From contig OZ316897.1 in NCBI GenBank assembly GCA_973895155.1, positions 8,556,001 through 8,620,000 on the forward strand: a DNA stretch of 64,000 nt. Reading direction: 5' to 3'. Below the pieces are notes generated by a model. It had not been told where the DNA came from and did not search any database. It worked only from the letters and a program-made list of their open reading frames with translations. The stretch's first letter is position 1. Each line of letters begins with the position of its first letter. The DNA comes from Marsupella aquatica (taxonomy: Eukaryota; Marchantiophyta). Position numbers and translations under genes: made by a program. This document shows positions 12,824 to 22,549 of the stretch, in pieces.

Positions 12824-13597
12824 TCAGTCAGGGGTAATCCTCAACAGCTTGCGCTGCTTCTTCGACATCTTTTTGAGGGTTTTAGGGTTCGTTATCCGCT
12901 GGACGGGTTGAGTTCGGAGCTCATTCTCCTTCTTGATTCTCTTCCGGACCTCGATTTGCTCACGCTTAGCCCTCTTGCTGAGCCGAATCTGCTCCTTCAG
13001 CTCGCCGAGCCGCGCCTTGTACGCCTTCTTAACCTGCCGGACGACATTCTTCTCCTCCAGCGTCGACTTCCGCCCGACCACCTTCAAACACAATCCCATA
13101 GAAAATGAGAGACAAAATCAAATCATCACAACTGCAACCTAATTCGGATGGAACAAACATCATGCAACTTTCCGACTTGGCAAGTGAGATCATATCCCTC
13201 CACATTTCCTTGTTTTGCCTACCGCACATCTAGAGAACAGGTCAAGGTTTACACAGGGCACCTTCAAAGCGGCGGCTCTGCACCCCTTGGGCTGCTTCCA
13301 TTTTCTCCCCGAGATTTTCCCCGCGCGGACTCCATCATACGTCGCCTTGCCTACGGGGATGGGTCGGTCGCCTTCGCCTGTGATCGCGGCTCTCTTGTTG
13401 GGATGGACCGAGGGCTCCAAGCGCGAACCGAGGCCCATCGCCGCTGCATCTTCGGCTGCTGCTGCTGCGGCGGCGAGTCGCTCCTCCTCCTCCTCCTCCG
13501 CTTGCCGTTTGCGTTTGGCCTTGGGGTTGTTGAGCGGGCCTCCCAATCCCTCGTCCAGGAAACGGAAGTCGATCACGGTGGGCGTGGGCGTCGCCAT
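12824..13597 (-). CDS. CGR1: rRNA-processing protein CGR1 / CCDC86-like
   Basis: Small basic nucleolar protein family involved in processing pre-rRNA for the large ribosomal subunit. Two exons: 13262-13597 (ATG at 13597, then MATPTPTVIDFRFLDEGLGG) and 12824-13081, joined in phase 0 across a 180-bp GT-AG intron to give 197 aa. The N-terminus carries the plant-type start and an NLS-like PKAKRKRQ run followed by Glu and Ala runs. GRKWKQPK ends exon 1. Exon 2 is the conserved CGR1 core: a Lys/Arg-rich coiled coil (VKKAYKARLGELKEQIRLSK) and the signature ITNPKTLKKMSKKQRK near the C-terminus. Length and layout fit the family. The upstream DNA carries telo-boxes, as expected for a ribosome-biogenesis gene. 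Confidence 0.92.
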
Positions 13598-14130
13598 CGC
13601 TCCTCCTCTCTCGAGCTTTCCTCGATAGAAATGCGAAAGAAAAAAAGTATGGATGTGTTTTCTCTTTCTTCTGTTTCTCTTTGGCTTTTGGGGGCAGAGC
13701 CATTGTACCAAGGGTCTGTGGCTAGGGTTTAAAGGTGTGGTTCATGGATTCGCTTAGTAAGGGTTTAGAGTTGGCCCTCAGGATCGGCCAGGTTGCACCT
13801 GTAAGCGAAGGATTTACTGAGGATCGGCCATCTTACACGTGTAACCCACCCGTGACACCTCACTGGCTTTACTATTGTGGTAATTTAGGGATAGAAATGC
13901 GAAAGAAAGACTGTGTAGATGTGTTTTCGCTTTCTTCTGTTTCTCTTTGGCTTTTGGGGGCAGAGCCATACTGTTGCAAGGGTCTGTGGCTAGGGTTTAA
14001 AGGTGTGGGTCATGGATTCGCTTACAAAGGGTTTAGTGTTGGCCCTCTGGGATTGGCCACTTACACCTGTAAGCTACCCGTGACACCTCACTGGCTTTAC
14101 TATTGTGGTAATTTAGGGGTCAAAATAGCA
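13598..14130 (-). promoter_or_regulatory. CGR1 promoter/5' UTR with two tandem copies of a roughly 250-bp unit, each with a telo-box
   Basis: The segment from ATGCGAAAGAAA to GTGGTAATTTAGGG is present twice (about 13630-13890 and 13895-14127). Each copy contains TAGGGTTT on the plus strand (13723-13730 and 13991-13998), which reads AAACCCTA (telo-box) in the gene's direction. Telo-boxes are established elements of plant ribosomal-protein and ribosome-biogenesis promoters. Confidence 0.7.
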
Positions 14131-14550
14131 TCATAAAGGATGTACGGGCAAGGACGTGGAACTCTTTTATGGCCAGGACATAACTCCTTATGGGCTACCT
14201 AAATACAGTGGCCCCTGGATAAACGCACCCTCTCAGGAACAACGATCTGTCATGCACTTAAGCAGGTGTTGCATGACTTGATAAGCGCACATCCCACTAA
14301 AAGTGCTGTAATAGATAAGTGTGCTTAATTTGGGATCCTTTGTTAAATGTGTAATTATCCAAGGTTTCCAAGTATTTGAGACCAAATTGTCTGGGAGATG
14401 GCAGATTGAGCACTACCAAGTGAATGAACAATGATATGGACTCCAGAACTCACCATGCACGTTGTAAATAGTGCAATATACCCAGATCACACAGAACATT
14501 AGTGTCCGGTGTGTAGTAAAAACAAAAGTGGTCTGTCTACAGTTCCTACA
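14131..14550. other. Intergenic; one pogo/Tigger-like terminus seen
   Basis: No gene. ACAGTGGCCCCTGGATAA at about 14206-14223 resembles the CAGT-starting terminus of pogo-type elements. No matching inverted copy was found nearby. Confidence 0.3.
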
Positions 14551-14708
14551 TTGGGCCTACACAACTTCTTCAATACCGATAGCAGTATGGATTGAGCAAT
14601 CCCCTTCAACTAAGGAGCTTTCTGCCTGGTCTACTTCGCCCTCCACAGCCTCAGCCGTGTATTTCCCTTCAATATAGGTCCATCTGCCATCTGGGCTAAA
14701 AGTTCCGT

Positions 14709-15143
14709 TCAATTTCTTCCACCTATGAAGCTGGCAAAGCATTTGCCATCCAGATCAAGCCGAAAATGGAACTCTGCTACGTGGCGATGTGTCCTAAGGC
14801 AAGCAGTCACCCAATCCCAGGATACACAGCGGATGCTTGATGACAATCGAAACGGGCACTTCCAGCAAACACATTGTTTCTCAATGATAGTTGACCACGA
14901 AGAGGTGATGATGTGGGTAGTAGTGCTAGGGTTTATCTTCGTGGCAAAGACTCCCCCGAAAAGCTTGAATCTGTCATGGAGAACAGTGTATTGTGTCCAT
15001 CCCACCTTCCCATCAAACATGAAGCATGCATTGACCCCTCGGAAAAACTGATCTTCCCCGGGACTTCCTATGTGTTGAGGATCCATGGGTCCAAGGAAGT
15101 ACTTCGTTGTCCAACTCTTTATCTCGTGTCCACTACAATCCAT
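14709..15143 (-). pseudogene. BRCT-domain protein remnant, possibly DNA ligase IV-like
   Basis: A 144-codon frame on the minus strand carries a BRCT-like pattern: a hydrophobic strand with CFMFDG, then FKLFGGVFATKINPSTTTHI (the Gly-Gly turn and Thr-Thr-His-hydrophobic strand), and the helix with the near-invariant Trp (CVSWDWVTACLRTHRHV). The best resemblance I can recall is the second BRCT of plant DNA ligase IV, a double-strand-break repair enzyme; that assignment is weak. No ligase core is present. A possible continuation lies at 14557-14742 in another frame. The 5' end merges into a minisatellite. I read it as an isolated fragment rather than a working gene. Confidence 0.4.
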
Positions 15144-15551
15144 TCACTCGAGCTATTATGACAGTATTGAAGTGAAACATCAGAACTGCCCACGCGTCCA
15201 GGGAAACACTTTGTTGGCCAAGACTCGTTATCTTGTATCCACTACAATCCATTCACTCGAGCTATTATTGAAGTGAAATCAGCACTGCCCATGCGTCCAG
15301 GGAAGCACTTCGTTGGCTAGGACTCTTTATCCCGTGTCCACTACAATCCATTCACTCGAGCTGTGACATCAAAGTGAAATAAGCACTGCCTATGCGTCCA
15401 GGGAGAAGCACTTCGTTGGCCCAAGTCCCTTTATCTCGTGCCGACATCGAAGTGAAATCAGCACTGCCCATGCGGACAAGTCACATTTGTAAAATCCATT
15501 TACTCGAGCTATGACATCGAAGCGAAATCAGCACTGTCCATGCGTCCAGGG
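15084..15551. repeat. Irregular minisatellite, about five copies of a roughly 100-150 bp unit
   Basis: Shared words ACTACAATCCATTCACTCGA, GAAGTGAAATCAGCACTGCC and CATGCGTCCAGGGAA recur. CACTCGAGCT-type anchors lie at 15145, 15254, 15353 and 15501. The first copy overlaps the 5' end of the BRCT remnant. Confidence 0.85.
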
Positions 15552-16464
15552 AATTGTAGAGGCAATATGTGAAAATCAATTCTTCTGGATTCAACCTCAC
15601 TCGTCTTGTGCGCAATGCCGATATATTTCTAATTTGGTGTTTTCTCGACAATGTGGGGATTCTGGTTCTTTCTTTCTGCTTCATAAGGTTTTATCATTAC
15701 AGTCCATGACAAAAACTAAGCAATGCAAGACTCTGAGAGGCTACCGATGCCAATCTGTCACAGTTCTGGACCGTGCGTGTGTTGTTTTAGCTTATCATTC
15801 GTCGTGTGCGGTCTACTAGTGTCCTTTATGGAGCAGATTGGGGAGCTTCAGACCAGATTCTTGAAGCTGACAAAGATGCACAGAAGAAGATGGAAGAGGA
15901 CTTCGATGCATTTACAGAGTCCAAGAGTGTCGACCTAGCTAAGCCTCTATCAGATGCAAACATCCCCTACAAGCATCGTGAAAGATGATGATTCGAAGGA
16001 GAGGATCTACTGTATCTCGAGATATAGCGCGCGGGAGTCAATGCCGGTACGTATTCCCTTGTTAAGAGTTAATCAGCCTCGGAACCTCCATGTGCAGGGC
16101 TCCATGTTTGCAGGGCTACTGTCGCATACAAGTAGTCATCTGCATGGACAGGATTGATGTAGAGGGTCTACAACAAAATGAATGCATGATCTAGAAAGTG
16201 ATGCTTTCCTGAATTGGAGACGCAGGACAGCAACCTTTTTCCATTTTTTTCTCAGAATCTCCGAGTGATTCAATTGTTGCTCATCCTTGTCCCAGGAAAA
16301 AGGCTTGCAACTGAAGTTAAGTCTCAGCTCTTCCTATCCGGTTGCACTATCTGCAAAAAGCTCTTACGAAACCTTTTCTATGCCGGTGTTTTGAATTCTG
16401 GCACTTCGGTCGCGATGCAAGAATCAAGAAAGATGAAGTAAATCTTTAACTGCAAGATAAGTGC
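15552..16464 (+). other. Intergenic with one coding-like orphan exon at about 15830-15988
   Basis: A plus-strand stretch preceded by an AG encodes DWGASDQILEADKDAQKKME and ends KPLSDANIPYKHRER. It is amphipathic and charged and looks like a genuine exon, but I do not recognise the family and see no partner exons. The remainder holds only short unsupported frames. Confidence 0.3.
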
Positions 16465-19400
16465 TCATGACAACCGCTGTTTACGGGCAGGTGTCTTGAT
16501 GGCAGGTGTCTTGGTTGCAGGTGTTTTGATTGCAGGAAACTTTAAGCCTGCCTTGCTTCTAGATACAATAAACCTTTGTCGCGCCTCCAACACTACTGAA
16601 CTGTTCGGTTGGAACTCGTAAGTACTTGTGCTCCCAGTCATATTTATCGGTACACCTTCCCTCACAAACTCATCTGGGTGTGGAAGACTTGTATCTACAA
16701 CTCGATACCATGTCATCCCAGCTGGTGCCTCTGGCAAGGTAGCCACGACAGCAACTTGGCGAGCATTAAACGCAATATATACATCAGCAGTTCGTATCCC
16801 TTTACCCTCTGGCCCATCAGCATGCAAGTGCTCCCCCAAAAATGGACTTTCTTTCTCGTCCCATTGGGGCTCCAGGGAATCGACCCCATGCCAAGTTATG
16901 GACCCCAGTCCAGCAAAATTATTCCGTTTGAGTAGATCCTTGTGACGCAACCGGAAATCTATAAGTGAAGAGATAAAACGACTAATTTGTTGTCCAAACT
17001 CTGTGTCCACATAACTCCACAAGAACTGAGATGAGCTCTGATCAACGCCAACGTTGCCCCCTTTGGAATGCCCATATTCGTCACCCATGTTCATTACAGG
17101 AACCCCTTCTGATAACAGAAGAGCCAATATGAAATTACGAACTTGCTTCACACGGGTTTCCAGTACAGCATCGTCATTTGATGGCCCTTCTGCTCCACAA
17201 TTCCAGCTCAGCTCACCCGAAAGTTGATCACTTTCACTGTAGCTTACAAGGTCAGCAAGAGTCAACCCATACGAACTAGTCACAAAGTTGAATGAATGAT
17301 TTGGGCTACGTCCACTGGCGAATAGATCCCCACTGCCGCAGAGCCGAGTGGAAAAAGTACTAAGTTGGTTCAAATCTCCCCTCATAAAACTCCGTACATT
17401 ATCTCGAAAGGAATTATTCCACTCACACCACCTCTTCCAGTGTGGAAACGTAAACGACTTGCAGATTCCTGTAAACGGAGAGCTGTTATTGACAATCAGC
17501 TTGGTGCTGGCCAGGATAGGATCAAAAGAGATGGCTTCCACCAAAGGTGGTCGACTCAACTCTTGTCCATGGGGCCCAGTTACAAGAGCAGAACCATTGA
17601 CGAATAGGAAACCATCTACATGGAACTCCTCCACCCAATATCTCAGGCTGTCCACAATCATTGTTTGCACGAAGGGATGATTGCAGTTGAATGCATTGTC
17701 TGCTCCGACCTCCGATTTTACAACCCTGCCAAATTCGTTCAGAATGTAGAACGTTGAATTGTCAATGCCACGAAACGACACTGTTTTGGGTGACTCGTCT
17801 CCACCTTCTGAAGTGTGACCGAACACCACTTCTAAGATGACCTCGATGCCAAGCTTGTGAAGCTGCTTCACCATTCTTTTGAGAGACGTACATGCTGACA
17901 AATTATCTCCAGGACCAAGCTGGGCGGCAGGGGTAAAGAAATTGAAAGGGTTCAAATGATCATCAAAATACGAAAAAATAGGCTCCAGGATGACTGCAGT
18001 AACGCCAAGATTAACTAGATGTTGACCTTTCTGTATTAGACCATCAAACGTGCCCCTTACGCCCTCATCCAAGTCACTGGACTCATCTGCCGTAAAGCCT
18101 GTCACATTCAATCTATATGCGAACAAACGTTCTAATGGAGTATGCAGGAAAGCGTCATCTTCCCAGTTGAATGGACCAGTTTCGGCTTTCAACCACCCAA
18201 GGACAGTAGCCACTGATGAGGACTTTTCTTGGCCAGCTTCAAACGGAGCCAAAAGCTTTGCATAGGGATCCAAGAGCACATGGCGCCCCTGGAATCGATT
18301 TCCACTCTCCCAACTTAGTCCTCCCTTACAACGATAACCATATCGAGTGAATCCACTGATATCCTCCAATTCAACATGCCAGACATCTCCAGTCCGATGA
18401 ATGAGTGGATCCAAATCAATCTCCATCGATGGCTCTTTAGTGTCATCATCCTTATACAGGCATAAAATGACATTTTCAGCGTTCTTGGAGTACAAAGCAA
18501 AATTTCCTGCCCCGTCCCTTTTCCGTGTAAACCCCAGAGGCTCAGGCCGCCCCTTTCCTACGCCAATAGGGATGCAAAAGTTTCCACCGACAGAATTTCT
18601 TATCCATATCGCTCTCCTATTTGCGACAGCCGGTTGGTAGAGAAGGAAGTGCACATAAAAAGGTGCCTTCTCTGCATCAAATTCCAGCTTCAACCTCTGT
18701 TCCCTCGACAATGACACCGCTTGCAAAGGAGTCCTCATGGCTTCAGTCTTTCCCATGATGTATTTCGTATCAGGCGGAGCAGAACCAGGATCAAGCAGCA
18801 CCCAGTCCTTCGAGTTAGACCTGAAGAGACCCCAGTGAAGCACAAAGGACCCAGGACTTTCCGGCAGATCAACTCGTATCTCAACATTGTACGTTGAAGC
18901 AACAGTCGCCCCAGTATCTACCGTCGCCCTTACTTGACCGCCGCCCTCGGTATGAAACAGAAATTGCTGAGCTCCTTTGGGAGCCGACTTAGTAGCTGGT
19001 GAAGGAGATACATTGCTAGTCTTCGTAGCTCCAACCTGTGCGTCGGAATTCTCTCGGGTCCGATCATCGTTTCTCAGTAAGGGATTCCGAAACAAGTTCC
19101 TGTCATGCTTCCATGAAGAACTTGTCGTCGTCGGAGTTTCACCAACCTTGCTGCTGGTGGGCAATAACCTAGAGCTCCTCCTCGCCTCGCTTTTCCTCTC
19201 TCTCTTCCCTTTACAAATTACGGCCTCGCATCTCACATCCAGCCTTCTCCTCTCTCTGCTTCCTTCAGAGTGCAGGGCCTCGCATCTCATATCCCAGTGC
19301 TTCACCGATGATTGTATGAGCTTGCTGCCTGAATCAGCTCTTGCCGGACAACAATTAGATGCCGACAATGGCTGCTGCTGCTGCTGCTGTTGTCCGAGAA

Positions 19401-19467
19401 ATCGGGAGGAGGAGGGGGAAGCCAAGTGCCCCGAGAGAGCGGACATTGGCCTCGCCATCGTCGCCAT
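16465..19467 (-). CDS. ISA2: Isoamylase-type debranching enzyme, ISA2 class (non-catalytic)
   Basis: Starch-debranching isoamylases act in plastids; ISA2 is the non-catalytic partner that complexes with ISA1 to trim pre-amylopectin. This is a single open frame of 1000 aa with no intron, as is typical of plant ISA2. The first 150 or so residues are Ser/Arg-rich with a poly-Gln run, consistent with a plastid transit peptide. Then follow a CBM48-type N domain, the GH13 barrel and a C-terminal beta domain. The four GH13 signature regions are present but inactive: EVVFGHT (545-551), DGFLFVNGS (618-626, catalytic Asp replaced by Val623), KLIVNNSS (656-663, Glu replaced by Asn659) and NFVTSSYG (727-734, His-Asp replaced by Ser-Tyr). 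The C-terminus ends in a Lys-Thr-Pro-Ala repeat tail. Start chosen at the first ATG (19467); Met4 is an alternative. Confidence 0.95.
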   Translation of the reverse strand: MATMARPMSALSGHLASPSSSRFLGQQQQQQQPLSASNCCPARADSGSKLIQSSVKHWDMRCEALHSEGSRERRRLDVRCEAVICKGKRERKSEARRSSRLLPTSSKVGETPTTTSSSWKHDRNLFRNPLLRNDDRTRENSDAQVGATKTSNVSPSPATKSAPKGAQQFLFHTEGGGQVRATVDTGATVASTYNVEIRVDLPESPGSFVLHWGLFRSNSKDWVLLDPGSAPPDTKYIMGKTEAMRTPLQAVSLSREQRLKLEFDAEKAPFYVHFLLYQPAVANRRAIWIRNSVGGNFCIPIGVGKGRPEPLGFTRKRDGAGNFALYSKNAENVILCLYKDDDTKEPSMEIDLDPLIHRTGDVWHVELEDISGFTRYGYRCKGGLSWESGNRFQGRHVLLDPYAKLLAPFEAGQEKSSSVATVLGWLKAETGPFNWEDDAFLHTPLERLFAYRLNVTGFTADESSDLDEGVRGTFDGLIQKGQHLVNLGVTAVILEPIFSYFDDHLNPFNFFTPAAQLGPGDNLSACTSLKRMVKQLHKLGIEVILEVVFGHTSEGGDESPKTVSFRGIDNSTFYILNEFGRVVKSEVGADNAFNCNHPFVQTMIVDSLRYWVEEFHVDGFLFVNGSALVTGPHGQELSRPPLVEAISFDPILASTKLIVNNSSPFTGICKSFTFPHWKRWCEWNNSFRDNVRSFMRGDLNQLSTFSTRLCGSGDLFASGRSPNHSFNFVTSSYGLTLADLVSYSESDQLSGELSWNCGAEGPSNDDAVLETRVKQVRNFILALLLSEGVPVMNMGDEYGHSKGGNVGVDQSSSQFLWSYVDTEFGQQISRFISSLIDFRLRHKDLLKRNNFAGLGSITWHGVDSLEPQWDEKESPFLGEHLHADGPEGKGIRTADVYIAFNARQVAVVATLPEAPAGMTWYRVVDTSLPHPDEFVREGVPINMTGSTSTYEFQPNSSVVLEARQRFIVSRSKAGLKFPAIKTPATKTPAIKTPARKQRLS

Positions 19468-21126
19468 TGTGAGAGCAACCAGAAATCAAAATGCTGTGAC
19501 AACGATTAGGGAACGGGAAGAAAAGGAGAGAGAAATCAGTGGCGGAAGCGTTTCGGGACCTCAATCAGTCGCACCCATCGCTGCTTTGCTCCGATTCGAA
19601 GCTCATCGCTGCGAATTGCCACAGAGTACCTCCATCGCGTCGTTTCCGCATCGTCACAGAGCTGCTATGGCCAGAATTCGAATTCGGAGAAACCATCAAG
19701 TGTCTGCTGTGGAAATAAATTGCACGAGGGGAAGAGGAGTATTGCAATGCCTTTCTTCGGTAACATTTTTTCCCACTGGGTTTTGGAGATTGACACTTTA
19801 TTGGAGTATATGAAACAAACTGTATATGAAACTACCTGATTAACGTAAATAGAGATAAGAGAGATAAGACAAAAAAAAAACTTGCGTTGTTCATCTTTGT
19901 CTCCATCCCTCTCTTTTTTCACCCTCACTTCTATTTTGTTAAGGTTAACGCTAAGGACAGAAACTATGGATTACATCCCCCTCTTTTGTCACCCTCACTT
20001 CGATTTTGTTAAGGTTAAGGACAGAAACTATGGATTACCAATTCTGGGTTAAAAAAAATTGCCATAAAGATTCGTCATTTGGGCATTCATGGCTACTTCG
20101 CATAGTTAAGCCATAGACCATAATTCCAACCATAATTCCTTGATGCTTGTGAGTAGGGGTTTGTATGACTATTTGGGCATTCTTGGCCTCCTCTCTACAG
20201 TGAAGCCATGGACCAGAATTTCTTTATGCTTGGGAGTAGGGGCTGCCATGGAGAGTGTGGGTACGGGGAGCCAGTCATGTGTATTGGCACAGGTATTTGT
20301 GCTACCTAGGAGGCTATTTGCCAAGTTATGCACCACCTTTCCACATATATACTATTGAGGTAAGATTGTATTCACAGGGTATATGAGTTGGAGATTCCCA
20401 TGAACATGGTGGTACATCTCCACGACTCCTCCACAAAACTCAATACCTCGACGACACATATGGAAAGAAACATCCATGGAAGCTGATGGCATTGTCAACA
20501 TGGATACAGAAGCATTACAATAAACACAAGTAAAGTTCAGAATGCTCGAGGAGAGCATTTCAGAACACATCAAGCGAGCTGTCTCAGATCTTCAGGATTC
20601 TGCCTGAATTGGACATTTGATTGTAAACTTTTCTGCAATCTCTAAGCTTTGTTGGCTAACAGAACACCTCAACACTAAAATTACATTATCCTAAAACTAA
20701 ATAATAGTACTGCTTATCTTGGCCAATCTGGCTAAAGCGACTTCATTCTCAAATCCGCCCACATTGGTGCTCTAAACCCTGTCGGAAGACGTATCCTAGA
20801 TTTACCTCGATCCACACCTGTAATACGATTTGAAAACGGACCATTCGTAAAACAAGCTGAGGTACCAATTGGAACATCTCTCAGATCAAAGCTACCTTCC
20901 TTTAATATCTTTCGTTTCACAATTCATTACTTCTTAGTACTGGGGTTTACTTTTCCATATATCAGATGGCTATCGATATAAACATGCCCACAAGATTTGA
21001 AGTTCGGAGCAAGGGGGCCTTTGCCACTTAAGTGCACATTCTCCCAACTATTACCTGAAGAAAAACCAATGTATGTAACAGCAAACGTTCGATTTCGAGT
21101 GCTGCTTGTTGGGTGCAACTCCGTTC
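19468..21126. other. Intergenic upstream of ISA2, with two short tandem duplications
   Basis: The proximal 150-300 bp should hold the ISA2 5' UTR and promoter; no clear TATA box is visible. A roughly 60-bp segment with CACCCTCACTTC...TTTTGTTAAGGTTAA is doubled (about 19914-19975 and 19985-20037). A roughly 90-bp segment with GGGCATTC...GCTTG(G/T)GAGTAGGGG is doubled (about 20078-20155 and 20170-20240). A 62-codon coding-like stretch on the minus strand (20732-20920) has no recognised match. Confidence 0.45.
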
Positions 21127-22479
21127 CTACTCTTTGGTTGCTGTCTCGAGCTCTGCCCTCGTCTCTGTCTCCAGCTCTGTTCTCGTCTCTATCTCCAGCT
21201 GTGGTTCAAACTCCTCACGAACAGGTCGGTTTCGAGATGGAGGATTGGCCGCCGATAATTCTTTAGTTTGGAATATATAGAGGGGCGCATCCAGTTCCCA
21301 GTCGTCACCTTCAGGTATAGTCATATCCTCAGGTAGGAGTCCTTTCTCTTCTAGTTCTTTGAACTGTTTCGAAGCAAAACCACAATGTGAAGATGTTAAT
21401 GGTACACAAACGTCTGCATTTCTGTCTCCAATAACTACAGAAACTTGAATGATTAGACACTGGAAAACTTCTATCCGGCTAAGCAATCGCTCTGATCCAA
21501 ATTAAATGACCGAATTCATTTTCTCGCGCTAAGATATCAATTTAAGAAAGCTAATAGCCTTCGAGGAAATCTTCATCGACTAAGACATCGTTCTGGTCCA
21601 CACAAGTTGCATTGAGCTGGAGTGGTGATTTTGAAACTATATCGGCGTAATTGCAACTTGACTATATACATTCACGTTGGGCTGAGAGTGAGTTCTTTTG
21701 ATAAACTAAATAGGCGATAGATGAACTCTCACTCGACTAAGAATTCGTTACTGTCTAATGCGGGTGACAGAATATATTCTGTAAGAACTTTGAATGACAC
21801 TTTAGAGAACTGGCAGGCATCGAAGGAACTCATACAATACTCGTCTCAGCTAAGGTTCTAGACTAACGCAGTAACGGAATCCGTTGTGTGAAAGACGAAA
21901 GTTAAATTCGAATGTCATAATTTCTTCTATTCTTAAACGAAATGCCACCTCGAATACGAAAATCGGCCTGGGATGGTCATGGACAGGAAAACTTGCCTCG
22001 GCGAGGGCTTCGACCTCAATTCTGATATTGATGAGAATTCCCGTCACCACAGCAATACCTCCCATCAAACCGGCAACGCCCACGGCTTGAGCAACAGTGA
22101 CCCAATACCCATCAATAGGCAGCGCCATCGTCACAATTCCATTTCCTCTTCCACTTCCTCTTGCTCGTCTCCTCTCCATCGAAGTTCCATTCCGCCATAA
22201 CCTCTGCACTACAGAGCCTCTGGAGAAGCCCCGAACAGGCTCATCTGACAGGCACAGAGACGAAGACGAAGAAGAAGATAGGGGCAGAGGAGAGCAATCT
22301 CTTGTCGACTGCAATCTCAATCCGCCCACCACCGCTCTTCCAGAGCGCCATCCAGAAGCGGAGGAGGAGGAGGAGGAGGAGCAGCAGCAGCAATCGGCCC
22401 GCTGTCCTTGAGAGAATGGCTTCGACGACGAGAAAGAGAAGCTCGCGATCACCGCCTTCTCGAGTGCTAGCGACGCCAT
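21127..22479 (-). CDS. Predicted plastid-targeted single-pass membrane protein (unknown family)
   Basis: Family not recognised. Two exons fit in phase 0: 21997-22479 (ATG at 22479) and 21127-21363, giving about 239 aa. The first 120 or so residues are Ser/Arg-rich with Ser and Cys runs and almost no acidic residues at the start, like a chloroplast transit peptide. One transmembrane segment follows (VAQAVGVAGLMGGIAVVTGI), then a soluble part with FKELEEKGLLPEDM and WELDAPLY and a Glu/Thr-rich repetitive tail (ELETETRAELETATKE). The intron begins GCAAGT after GAG, a textbook GC-AG donor, and ends AACAG. If that donor is wrong, the tail exon may belong elsewhere. A thylakoid or envelope role is inferred only from the targeting signal. 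Confidence 0.55.
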
Positions 22480-22549
22480 AGCCCTTCGAGAACTCTGGAG
22501 CTCACGTTTGTGTGAGTGAAGTCGAGCTTTCAATCAATCCTTCTCGTCG

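Noticed and set aside
14206-14223. pogo/Tigger-like terminal repeat
   Set aside because: Only one end found; 18 bp of similarity from memory is not enough to call an element.
18977-19813. 278-codon open frame on the plus strand
   Set aside because: It is antisense to the 5' half of ISA2, and its composition mirrors that gene.
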